Source of the DNA: Streptomyces flavofungini
GTDB lineage: Bacteria > Actinomycetota > Actinomycetes > Streptomycetales > Streptomycetaceae
Assembly (NCBI RefSeq): GCF_014650815.1
Contig: NZ_BMVR01000006.1
Coordinates: forward strand, 363,912-427,911
DNA length: 64,000 bases
Direction: 5' to 3'
Position 1 is the first letter of the stretch. Every line of letters begins with the position of its first letter. Shown here one piece after another: positions 50,612 to 57,255 of this stretch. Position numbers and translations under genes: made by a program. The notes below the pieces were generated by a model. It saw nothing but the letters and a program-made list of their open reading frames with translations. It ran no database searches and was not told where the DNA came from.

Positions 50612-51520
50612 GTGAGCACCGAGAAGTCCCCCGACTCCCCCCGCACCCCCCTGACCGCCCCAGCCCGCCGCAACCCCGTCGGCAGCCACGTCCCCGTCGC
50701 GGGCGGCCTCGCCTCCGTGGGCCTCGCCTACGCGCGCGACCTCGCCGCCGAGACCGTGCAGGTCTTCGTGGCCAACCCGCGCGGCTGGGCGACCCCGCCC
50801 GGCAACCCCCGGCAGGACGAGGAGTTCCGCGCCGCCTGCGCGGCCGAGGGCATCCCCGCCTACGTACACGCGCCCTACCTGATCAACTTCGGCTCGCACA
50901 CCGAGGCGACGGTGGAGAAGTCCGTGGAGTCGATGCGGCACTCGCTGCGCCGTGGCCGCGAGATCGGCGCGCTCGGGGTCGTCGTGCACACCGGTTCGGC
51001 GACGGGCGGCCGGGAGCGGAAGGTGGCGCTGCGCCAGGTGCGTGAGCGGGTGCTGCCGCTCCTGGACGAGCTGACGCACGACGACGACCCGTTCCTGCTC
51101 CTGGAGTCGACCGCCGGGCAGGGCGCCTCGCTGTGCTCCCGCACCTGGGACTTCGGGCCGTACTTCGAGGCCCTGGACGCCCATCCCAAGCTCGGCGTCT
51201 GCCTGGACACCTGCCACATCTTCGCGGCCGGGCACGATCTGGCCGGGCCCGGCGGCATGAAGCAGACCCTCGACCTGCTCGTGGACACGGTCGGCCCGGG
51301 CCGCCTGAAGCTGGTGCACGCCAACGACTCCAAGGACGTCGTCGCCGCCCACAAGGACCGGCACGAGAACATCGGCTCCGGCCACATCGGCGCCGACCCG
51401 TTCCGCGAGCTGATGACTCATCCGGCGACCGACGGCGTACCCCTGGTCATCGAGACGCCGGGCGGCAAGGAGGGGCACGCGGCCGATGTGGCCCGCCTGA
51501 AGGAGCTGCGGGACGCATGA
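50612..51520 (+). CDS. Endonuclease IV-like apurinic endonuclease (TIM barrel)
   Basis: 302 residues with the AP endonuclease 2 fold. Metal ligands are visible across the barrel: VGSHVPVAGGLASVGLAYAR (His), YVHAPYLINFGS (His), GVVVHTGSATG (His), LLLESTAGQGAS (Glu), GVCLDTCHIFAAGHDL (Asp, His), LVHANDSKD (His, Asp), HENIGSGHIG (His) and PLVIETPGGK (Glu). This full nine-ligand set is typical of Nfo, which cuts DNA at abasic sites. GTG start; only a weak upstream hexamer CACCCT. Confidence 0.92.
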   Translation: MSTEKSPDSPRTPLTAPARRNPVGSHVPVAGGLASVGLAYARDLAAETVQVFVANPRGWATPPGNPRQDEEFRAACAAEGIPAYVHAPYLINFGSHTEATVEKSVESMRHSLRRGREIGALGVVVHTGSATGGRERKVALRQVRERVLPLLDELTHDDDPFLLLESTAGQGASLCSRTWDFGPYFEALDAHPKLGVCLDTCHIFAAGHDLAGPGGMKQTLDLLVDTVGPGRLKLVHANDSKDVVAAHKDRHENIGSGHIGADPFRELMTHPATDGVPLVIETPGGKEGHAADVARLKELRDA

Positions 51521-51530
51521 CCCTTCCTTC

Positions 51531-51559
51531 TTGAGGAATACCCCCCTGGGGTATACGGT
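51531..51559 (+). promoter_or_regulatory. CsoR-like operator within the DUF4396 promoter
   Basis: Perfect inverted repeat ATACCCC-CCT-GGGGTAT at 51538-51554, matching known copper-sensing CsoR-type operators (TACCCC..GGGGTA). It fills the spacer between -35 TTGAGG (51531-51536) and -10 TACGGT (51554-51559, 17-bp spacer). CsoR bound without copper should block the promoter, and copper should derepress it. No csoR gene is in the window. Confidence 0.75.
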
Positions 51560-51603
51560 TCCTGTCAGTGCCGGAGCCGCTCTTCGACGTTGGGGGATTT
51601 CTC

Positions 51604-52122
51604 ATGCAGCACGACACGCACACCGGCCACGAGGGCCACGGCGGGCATGAGGGGCACAGCCACAGCGGGCACCACGGCATGGGCAAGGTGAGCTGGTCCA
51701 TGGCCGCCCAGGCCACCCTGCACTGCCTCACCGGCTGCGCCATCGGCGAGGTCCTCGGCATGGTGATCGGCACCGCGCTCGGCTGGGGCAACGTGCCGAC
51801 GATGATCCTCGCGATCGCCCTCGCGTTCTTCTTCGGCTACGCGCTGACGCTGCGCGGCATCCTGAAGTCGGGCGTCGATTTCCGGACAGCCGTCAAGGTC
51901 GCGCTCGCGGCCGACACCCTCTCCATCGCCGTGATGGAACTGATCGACAACGGCGTGATCGCCCTGTGGCCCGGCGCCATGGACGCCCACCTCGCGGACG
52001 CGATGTTCTGGACCGTCCTGGCCATCGCCCTGGCCGCCGCCTTCGTGATCACCACCCCGGTCAACAAGTGGATGATCGGCCGCGGCAAGGGCCACGCGGT
52101 GGTCCACCAGTACCACCACTGA
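51604..52122 (+). CDS. DUF4396 membrane protein with His-rich N-terminus, likely copper-linked
   Basis: 172 residues from the ATG at 51604 (SD TTGGGGGA). The N-terminus MQHDTHTGHEGHGGHEGH holds nine His within the first 24 residues, a classical metal-binding tail. A DUF4396 core of four predicted helices follows, with Cys in TLHCLTGCAIGEVLGM and helices in MILAIALAFFFGYALTL and ADAMFWTVLAIALAAAFVIT. With the CsoR-like operator this suggests copper binding, sensing or export. A GTG at 51568 would be a longer, near-leaderless alternative. Confidence 0.85.
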   Translation: MQHDTHTGHEGHGGHEGHSHSGHHGMGKVSWSMAAQATLHCLTGCAIGEVLGMVIGTALGWGNVPTMILAIALAFFFGYALTLRGILKSGVDFRTAVKVALAADTLSIAVMELIDNGVIALWPGAMDAHLADAMFWTVLAIALAAAFVITTPVNKWMIGRGKGHAVVHQYHH

Positions 52123-52149
52123 CCCCACCCGGGCACCGGCCCGGAGCGG

Positions 52150-52782
52150 CTACAGCTCCGGGCCGTCCCCCGGCTCCTCCTGGTACGAGTACCGCTGCTC
52201 CCGCCAGGGGTCGCCGAGGTTGTGGTACCCCCGCTCCTCCCAGAAGCCGCGGCGGTCGGCCGTCATGTACTCGACGCCGCGGACCCACTTCGGGCCCTTC
52301 CAGGCGTAGAGCTGGGGCACCACCAGCCGGAGCGGGAAACCGTGCTCCGCGGTGAGGAGTTCGCCGCCCTTGTGGGTGGCGAAAATCGTGCGTTCGGAGG
52401 CGAAGTCGGCCATGCGCAGGTTGGAGCTGAAGCCGTACTCGGCCCAGACCATGACATGGGTGGCGTTGGGCGCGGGCGGCGCGAGCGCGAGCAGGTCGCG
52501 GGCGAGCACCCCGCCCCATTCGGCGCCGAGCATGCTGAACTTCGTGACGCAGTGCAGATCCCCGACCACCGTGCTGTGCGGCAGGGCCGAGAACTCCTCA
52601 TGGGTCCAGCAGCGCTTCTCACCGTCGGCGGTGGCGCCGAAGACCCTGAACTCCCAGCGCTCGGGGCGGAACTTGGGCACCGGACCGTAGTGCGTGACCG
52701 GCCAGCCGCGCTGCAGTCGCTGCCCCGGCGGAAGCTCCGGTTCCGCCACGTCTCGAGATGTGCGACCCACCGGCTGACCCAT
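52150..52782 (-). CDS. Sulfite-oxidase-family molybdopterin oxidoreductase
   Basis: 210 residues with a sulfite oxidase/YedY-like molybdopterin-binding domain. The Mo-ligand Cys lies in VGDLHCVTKFSMLGAEWGGV, with partner segments WPVTHYGPVPKF and HGFPLRLVVPQLYAWKGPKW. It lacks a Tat signal and heme domain, so it is probably cytoplasmic. Substrate unknown. ATG at 52782 chosen; the frame extends further but without family match. Convergent with the DUF4396 gene, divergent from bfr. Confidence 0.88.
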   Translation of the reverse strand: MGQPVGRTSRDVAEPELPPGQRLQRGWPVTHYGPVPKFRPERWEFRVFGATADGEKRCWTHEEFSALPHSTVVGDLHCVTKFSMLGAEWGGVLARDLLALAPPAPNATHVMVWAEYGFSSNLRMADFASERTIFATHKGGELLTAEHGFPLRLVVPQLYAWKGPKWVRGVEYMTADRRGFWEERGYHNLGDPWREQRYSYQEEPGDGPEL

Positions 52783-52935
52783 GGCTCCATCCTGACAGAC
52801 GGCGAGCGGTGGACGTGACCAGGTATACGTGGATTCGGGCAACTCCTACTAAGCATGCACTTACTGGACGGCCCCGGATGCCGGTGCAAAGATGCGCGGA
52901 CCTGCCCAGTCACCCGCTTGGAAGGAGCCTCTGCG

Positions 52936-53415
52936 ATGCAGGGCGACCCCGAGGTCATCGAATTTCTCAACGAGCAGCTGACCGCCGAGCTGACCGCGAT
53001 CAACCAGTACTTCCTGCACGCCAAGATGCAGGACAACTTCGGCTGGACGAAGCTCGCCAAATACACCCGGTCCGAGTCGATCGACGAGATGAAGCACGCG
53101 GAGGTGCTGACCGACCGGATCCTGTTCCTCGACGGTCTGCCCAACTACCAGCGGCTGTTCCATGTGCGCGTGGGCCAGACCGTCACGGAGATGTTCAAGG
53201 CGGACCGCCAGGTCGAGGTGGAGGCGATCGACCGCCTCAAGCGCGGCATCGAGGTGATGCGCGCCAAGGGCGACATCACATCCGCGAACATCTTCGAGTC
53301 GATCCTCGCCGACGAGGAACACCACATCGACTATCTCGACACCCAGCTCGAACTGGTCGAGAAGCTCGGCGAGCCGCTGTACATCGCGCAGCTCATCGAG
53401 CAGCCGGAGAGCTAG
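52936..53415 (+). CDS. bfr: Bacterioferritin
   Basis: Heme-containing 24-mer iron store with ferroxidase centres. 159 residues in a four-helix bundle: MQGDPEVIEFLNEQLTAELT, the ferroxidase Glu and heme-ligand Met in SESIDEMKHAEVLTDRILFL, and EEHHIDYLDTQLELVEKLGE. SD GAAGGAG 8 nt upstream. Its TAG shares CTAG with the stop of the convergent bfd-like gene. Confidence 0.97.
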   Translation: MQGDPEVIEFLNEQLTAELTAINQYFLHAKMQDNFGWTKLAKYTRSESIDEMKHAEVLTDRILFLDGLPNYQRLFHVRVGQTVTEMFKADRQVEVEAIDRLKRGIEVMRAKGDITSANIFESILADEEHHIDYLDTQLELVEKLGEPLYIAQLIEQPES

Positions 53416-53726
53416 GCCGCCTCCGGGAGCTCCCGACCCGGCACCGGCGCGGCCGGAATCCCCGGAATCTTCGGCAGCTCCGCCTCCGGGACCAGCGCCA
53501 CCGCGGGCTCGCCCTGGTCCACCAGCTCCCGCCGCGGGCACGCGCCCCGGCCGAGCAGGGCCTGGATGCGGCGTACGCACGAACCACAGTCCGTGCCCGC
53601 CTTGCAGGCCGACGCGATCTGCCGGGGAGTACAGGCGCCGCCCTCCGCGTGCTTCTTCACCTGTTCTTCGGTCACCCCGAAGCAGTTGCAGACGTACACG
53701 CGGTTCACCTCCCGTGCGGGATCCAT
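53412..53726 (-). CDS. BFD-like [2Fe-2S]-binding protein (bacterioferritin-associated ferredoxin)
   Basis: 104 residues. The BFD fold has four Cys as C-x-C and C-x-x-C: VYVCNCFGVTEEQVKKHA and ACKAGTDCGSCVRRIQ. BFD hands electrons to heme of Bfr to release stored iron. The C-terminal 40 residues are a Pro/Glu-rich tail. A GTG at 53708 (VNRVYVCNC) is an alternative start. An iron box 21-39 bp upstream predicts induction in iron limitation, while bfr shows none; the genes are convergent. Confidence 0.92.
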   Translation of the reverse strand: MDPAREVNRVYVCNCFGVTEEQVKKHAEGGACTPRQIASACKAGTDCGSCVRRIQALLGRGACPRRELVDQGEPAVALVPEAELPKIPGIPAAPVPGRELPEAA

Positions 53727-53746
53727 GGGCCATGCCGTCCCGATTG

Positions 53747-53765
53747 ATCGGTGAGGCTAACCTAA
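53747..53765 (-). promoter_or_regulatory. IdeR/DmdR iron box upstream of bfd
   Basis: On the minus strand TTAGGTTAGCCTCACCGAT matches 16 of 19 bases of the actinobacterial iron box TTAGGTTAGGCTCACCTAA. Iron-loaded DmdR/IdeR should repress bfd. Confidence 0.8.
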
Positions 53766-53807
53766 CCTTACCCGCGCCTTCGGCTGCGCAAAAGCCCGGG
53801 ATACGCA

Positions 53808-53842
53808 CGTGGGGCGCGGATCACATGGATCCGCGCCCCACG
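53808..53842 (-). terminator. Hairpin after DAHP synthase
   Basis: Perfect 15-bp stem (53808-53822 with 53828-53842) and 5-nt loop, 56 bp after the DAHP synthase stop. Confidence 0.75.
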
Positions 53843-53897
53843 CCCGTGGCACCGGGAATATCCGGGCCACCAGGCATTACTGGTCGTTCATCGACGA

Positions 53898-55253
53898 CTA
53901 CTGGTCCCGGTACATCTCCGCCACCAGGAACGCCAGGTCCAGCGACTGGCTGCGGTTGAGCCGGGGGTCGCACGCCGTCTCGTAGCGCTGGTGCAGGTCG
54001 TCGACGAAGATCTCGTCGCCGCCGCCCACGCACTCGGTGACGTCGTCGCCGGTGAGCTCCACGTGGATGCCGCCCGGGTGCGTACCGAGCGCCTTGTGGA
54101 CCTCGAAGAAGCCCTTGACCTCGTCGAGCACGTCGTCGAAGCGGCGGGTCTTGTGGCCGGAGGCCGCCTCGTAGGTGTTGCCGTGCATCGGGTCGGTGAT
54201 CCAGGCCACCGTGGTGCCGGACGCGGTGACCTTCTCGACCAGCTCGGGGAGCTTGTCGCGGATCTTGTCCGCGCCCATCCGGACGATGAACGTCAGGCGG
54301 CCGGGCTCGCGGTCCGGGTCGAGGCGCTCGATGTAGCGCAGCGCCTCCTCGGCCGTCGTCGTCGGGCCGAGCTTGATGCCGATCGGGTTGCGGATCTTCG
54401 AGGCGAACTCGATGTGCGCGCCGTCCAGTTGACGGGTGCGCTCACCGATCCAGACCATGTGGCCCGACACGTCGTACAGGTTGCCGGTGCGCGAGTCCAC
54501 GCGGGTCAGCGCCGACTCGTAGTCGAGCAGGAGCGCCTCGTGCGAGGCGAAGAACTCGACGGTCTTGAACTCCTCGGGGTCCGTGCCGCAGGCCCGCATG
54601 AAGTTGAGCGCGTTGTCGATCTCGCGCGCGAGCTGCTCGTAGCGCTGCCCGGACGGGGACGACTTCACGAAGTCCTGGTTCCAGGCGTGCACCTGGCGCA
54701 GGTCGGCGTAGCCGCCGGTGGTGAAGGCGCGCACCAGGTTGAGCGTGGACGCGGAGGCGTTGTACATCCGCTTCAGGCGCTCGGGGTCCGGGATCCGGGC
54801 CTTCTCGGTGAAGTCGAAGCCGTTGACGGAGTCGCCGCGGTACGTCGGCAGGGTGACGCCGTCGCGGGTCTCGGTCGGCTTGGAGCGCGGCTTCGAGTAC
54901 TGCCCGGCGATCCGGCCGATCTTCACGACCGGCACGGAGGCGGCGTACGTGAGGACGGCGCCCATCTGGAGCAGGGTCTTGAGCTTGGCCCGGATGTGCT
55001 CGGCGCTCACGGCGTCGAAGGACTCGGCGCAGTCGCCACCCTGGAGGAGGAACGCCTCGCCCTTGGCGACGGCTCCCAAACGGGCACGCAGCTGGTCACA
55101 CTCACCCGCGAAAACCAGCGGGGGATACGATTCGAGGTCCGCGATCACATCGCGCAGAGCCTCGGCATCGGGGTACTCGGGCTGCTGCGCCGCGGGCAGG
55201 TCTCGCCAGGTCGCCTTGGCGGCGACGGCTTGGGAATCAGCGTTCACGGTCAC
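53898..55253 (-). CDS. Class II 3-deoxy-7-phosphoheptulonate (DAHP) synthase
   Basis: First step of the shikimate pathway: PEP + erythrose 4-phosphate to DAHP. 451 residues, the plant/actinobacterial type: WRDLPAAQQPEYPDAEALRD, LVFAGECDQLRARL with metal Cys, FLLQGGDCAESF, KIGRIAGQYSKPRS and TDPMHGNTYEAASGHKTRRF with His and metal residues. GTG start at 55253 (or 55247). TAAGGT (55261-55266) seven bases upstream implies a leaderless mRNA, and a 21-bp perfect palindrome covers that promoter and start. Confidence 0.96.
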   Translation of the reverse strand: MTVNADSQAVAAKATWRDLPAAQQPEYPDAEALRDVIADLESYPPLVFAGECDQLRARLGAVAKGEAFLLQGGDCAESFDAVSAEHIRAKLKTLLQMGAVLTYAASVPVVKIGRIAGQYSKPRSKPTETRDGVTLPTYRGDSVNGFDFTEKARIPDPERLKRMYNASASTLNLVRAFTTGGYADLRQVHAWNQDFVKSSPSGQRYEQLAREIDNALNFMRACGTDPEEFKTVEFFASHEALLLDYESALTRVDSRTGNLYDVSGHMVWIGERTRQLDGAHIEFASKIRNPIGIKLGPTTTAEEALRYIERLDPDREPGRLTFIVRMGADKIRDKLPELVEKVTASGTTVAWITDPMHGNTYEAASGHKTRRFDDVLDEVKGFFEVHKALGTHPGGIHVELTGDDVTECVGGGDEIFVDDLHQRYETACDPRLNRSQSLDLAFLVAEMYRDQ

Positions 55254-55272
55254 CCCGTAAACCTTACGGGGT
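55252..55272 (-). promoter_or_regulatory. 21-bp palindromic operator over the DAHP synthase promoter and start
   Basis: ACCCCGTAA-GGT-TTACGGGGT: two 9-bp arms and a 3-bp centre. The -10 TAAGGT lies in it and the GTG start codon begins in its end. A repressor here would block RNA polymerase directly; alternatively the 5' RNA end could fold. No matching regulator is known to me. Confidence 0.65.
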
Positions 55273-55314
55273 CGCGCTCAGTGGTTTCGCCTCCGCCCGT
55301 CAGATGAGACGACC

Positions 55315-55341
55315 GGGGTGCGGCCCAAGAGGCCGCACCCC
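55315..55341 (-). terminator. Hairpin after the SRPBCC gene
   Basis: 11-bp perfect stem (55315-55325 with 55331-55341) and 5-nt loop, about 118 bp after the SRPBCC gene stop on the minus strand. Confidence 0.7.
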
Positions 55342-55458
55342 CGGCGACCCCGCACACACGGGGAGGACACCGCCCCCATCCGCAGCAGGGTCTTGAGCTT
55401 GGGGCCACCCCCGCGCGAGCGAGGAGAGGGCATCTCAGGAAGTGAAACGGCCGAGCCC

Positions 55459-56355
55459 TCACGCGGTCACGGCCCGCCTCTCCCGCTCCCCCGCGCTCGG
55501 CGCCGCCAGCGCCAGCGCGCGATGGGTGCGGCGCAGCATCAGGCGGGCCATGAAGGGGTGGGCGAGGCGGACGACGCCCCAGTAGAGGCGGCCGCGCGGG
55601 GTGTCGGGGCGGGCGTAGGTGCTGAGGGTGATGTGCGCGTCGTCGACGAGGATCGAGGCGCGTGCCGTCACGCCCGCGACGTCGACCCGGAGCAGCAGTT
55701 CCCCGTCGGCGCACCCGAGGACGGGGAAGTCCTCGCGCAGCATGTGCGACCAGGCGCGCGGGTCGCGGGGCAGGCCGGGCAGCATCGGCATGCGGTACGC
55801 GTCCTGGTAGGCGGGCCGGTCGAGGGCGCCGCGCAGCAGCCGGGCGCCCGCGGGCACGGCGACCGTCCCGGGCCGGTGCCAGTCGAGGGCGTGCAGCAGC
55901 CGCACCCACCGCGACCGGCGGACGGGGTGCGCGCACCGGCCCGTCGCCACCCGCTCGGCGTTGTCGAGGACCTCCTCGACCATCGTGTCGTGCACGGGCC
56001 GGATCACTGTCGGCCACAGGATCCGCTCGCGGCCGCGCGGCTCGGTCTCCAGGACGTGCCGCAGGCGGCAGCGCCGCTCCCCCAGCGGCGCCACGGAGAT
56101 CTCGTGGAAGCCGTTCTCCGGCTCGGTGAAGCCGAAGCGGACGCGGCGCCCCGGTTCGTACGCGGTGACCCGGTACCGCACCGGTCCGTGGCCGCCGACC
56201 GCGCCCACGCCGAGCGGCCGGTCGAAGGTCATCGCGGGCCAGGCCGGGGTCGGGAAGATCGGGTCGTCCGCGGCGGAGAGCCGGTCGAACAGCGCCCCCA
56301 CGGCCGCCGCCGGAGCCTCGATCACGCGCTCGTGCTCATTGCGTACGACACCCAT
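55459..56355 (-). CDS. SRPBCC/DUF2867-like lipid- or ligand-binding protein
   Basis: 298 residues. N-terminal half begins NEHERVIEAPAAAVGALFDR, typical of SRPBCC/polyketide-cyclase folds, with VGGHGPVRYRVTAYEPGRRV, RFGFTEPENGFHEISVAPLG and HVLETEPRGRERILWPTVIR. The C-terminal part is Arg-rich and helical, ending near FMARLMLRRTHRALALAAP. Function unknown; likely binds or modifies a hydrophobic small molecule. SD GGAGGTG. Divergent from a TetR gene with two operators between, so probably its main target. Confidence 0.8.
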   Translation of the reverse strand: MGVVRNEHERVIEAPAAAVGALFDRLSAADDPIFPTPAWPAMTFDRPLGVGAVGGHGPVRYRVTAYEPGRRVRFGFTEPENGFHEISVAPLGERRCRLRHVLETEPRGRERILWPTVIRPVHDTMVEEVLDNAERVATGRCAHPVRRSRWVRLLHALDWHRPGTVAVPAGARLLRGALDRPAYQDAYRMPMLPGLPRDPRAWSHMLREDFPVLGCADGELLLRVDVAGVTARASILVDDAHITLSTYARPDTPRGRLYWGVVRLAHPFMARLMLRRTHRALALAAPSAGERERRAVTA

Positions 56356-56364
56356 GCCGCACCT

Positions 56365-56404
56365 CCATACGCTGGCGTATGGTCAACCGTACGGTACCGT
56401 ATGG
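56365..56404. promoter_or_regulatory. Two TetR operators in the divergent promoter
   Basis: Site 1 CCATACGCTGGCGTATGG (56365-56382) is a perfect 8-2-8 inverted repeat. Site 2 CCGTACGGTACCGTATGG (56387-56404) is a near match. Centres are 22 bp apart, two helical turns. Site 2 contains the -10 TACCGT of the tetR gene. Confidence 0.75.
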
Positions 56405-56406
56405 TC

Positions 56407-57027
56407 ATGGCGCAACGGCAGCGGAGGACGACGGCCCCGGACGCGCGGAAGGCCCCGGCGAAGCCCCGGCTGTCCGCCCAGGACTGGGCCGACGCCGCGC
56501 TCACGGCCATCGGTGAGGGCGGGCTCGCCGCCGTCGCCGTGGAGCCCCTCGCGGTCCGGCTCGGCACCACCAAGGGCAGCTTCTACTGGCACTTCGCGAA
56601 CCGTGACGCCCTCATCGAGGCCGCACTCGACCGCTGGGCGGAGATCAACACCGAGGGGATCATCAGCGAGGTCGAGGCCGAGCCGGACATCCGCGTCCGC
56701 GTCCGGCTGCTGTTCGCCGAGGCCATCAGCTCGGCAGCCGCCGACCCGCTGGAGGTCTCGCTGCTCGCGACCGCCTCGCACCCCAAGGTCGCCGCGGCCC
56801 TGCGACGGGTCACCGAGCGCCGGGTGGCGTACGTCGCCGAGCTCTTCGCCGCCCTCGGCTTCCCGGCGGCCGAGGCGCGCCGCCGCGGGCTGCTCGCGTA
56901 CTCGGTCTATCTGGGCCACGCCCAGCTCGGGCACGCGGCGCCGTCGGTGCTGCCCGGTGAGGACGAGTTCGGCGCTTATCTGGACGAGGCCCTGGACGTG
57001 CTGACGGCACGGCCTGAGACGGACTGA
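56407..57027 (+). CDS. TetR family regulator
   Basis: 206 residues from the ATG at 56407 (TACCGT six bases upstream, no SD, hence likely leaderless). HTH: AALTAIGEGGLAAVAVEPLA and VRLGTTKGSFYWHFANRDAL. Helical C-terminus with the TetR_C segment SSAAADPLEVSLLATASHPK. The two operators between this gene and the SRPBCC gene suggest it represses both; the inducer may be the SRPBCC ligand. Confidence 0.92.
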   Translation: MAQRQRRTTAPDARKAPAKPRLSAQDWADAALTAIGEGGLAAVAVEPLAVRLGTTKGSFYWHFANRDALIEAALDRWAEINTEGIISEVEAEPDIRVRVRLLFAEAISSAAADPLEVSLLATASHPKVAAALRRVTERRVAYVAELFAALGFPAAEARRRGLLAYSVYLGHAQLGHAAPSVLPGEDEFGAYLDEALDVLTARPETD

Positions 57028-57085
57028 CGACGCGCTCCTGAGACGCGCCGCCGGCCGACGCCCGACGTGCGCTAGGGTGCGGGGC

Positions 57086-57142
57086 ATGTTCGCGCACTCG
57101 ACCCAGAACTGGTGGTGGCCCGCTCTTCCGGCGGCCCACTGA
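57086..57142 (+). CDS. trpL: trp leader peptide (attenuator control peptide)
   Basis: 18 residues, MFAHSTQNWWWPALPAAH, with three consecutive Trp codons (TGG) at 57110-57118. TAGGGT at 57073-57078 lies seven bases upstream of the ATG, so the transcript may start at the leader's first base. Stalling at the Trp codons when charged tRNA-Trp is scarce would favour the antiterminator over the hairpin below. Confidence 0.92.
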   Translation: MFAHSTQNWWWPALPAAH

Positions 57143-57189
57143 CTGCGCGTACCCACGACTCGCGAAGGCCGCCCGAGGGGCGGCCTTCG
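57130..57189 (+). terminator. Transcription attenuator of anthranilate synthase
   Basis: Terminator stem of 12 bp (57163-57174 with 57178-57189) and 3-nt loop. GGCGGCC (57130-57136), at the end of the leader peptide, can pair instead with GGCCGCC (57167-57173), breaking the terminator. The two pairings are exclusive, as expected of a Trp-controlled attenuator. Confidence 0.85.
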
Positions 57190-57255
57190 GTGCTTTCCGG
57201 GAAGCTTCCGGGCCGGCCGTTCCTCTCGTACCGCTCACGGAGAAGGAACAGCCCC

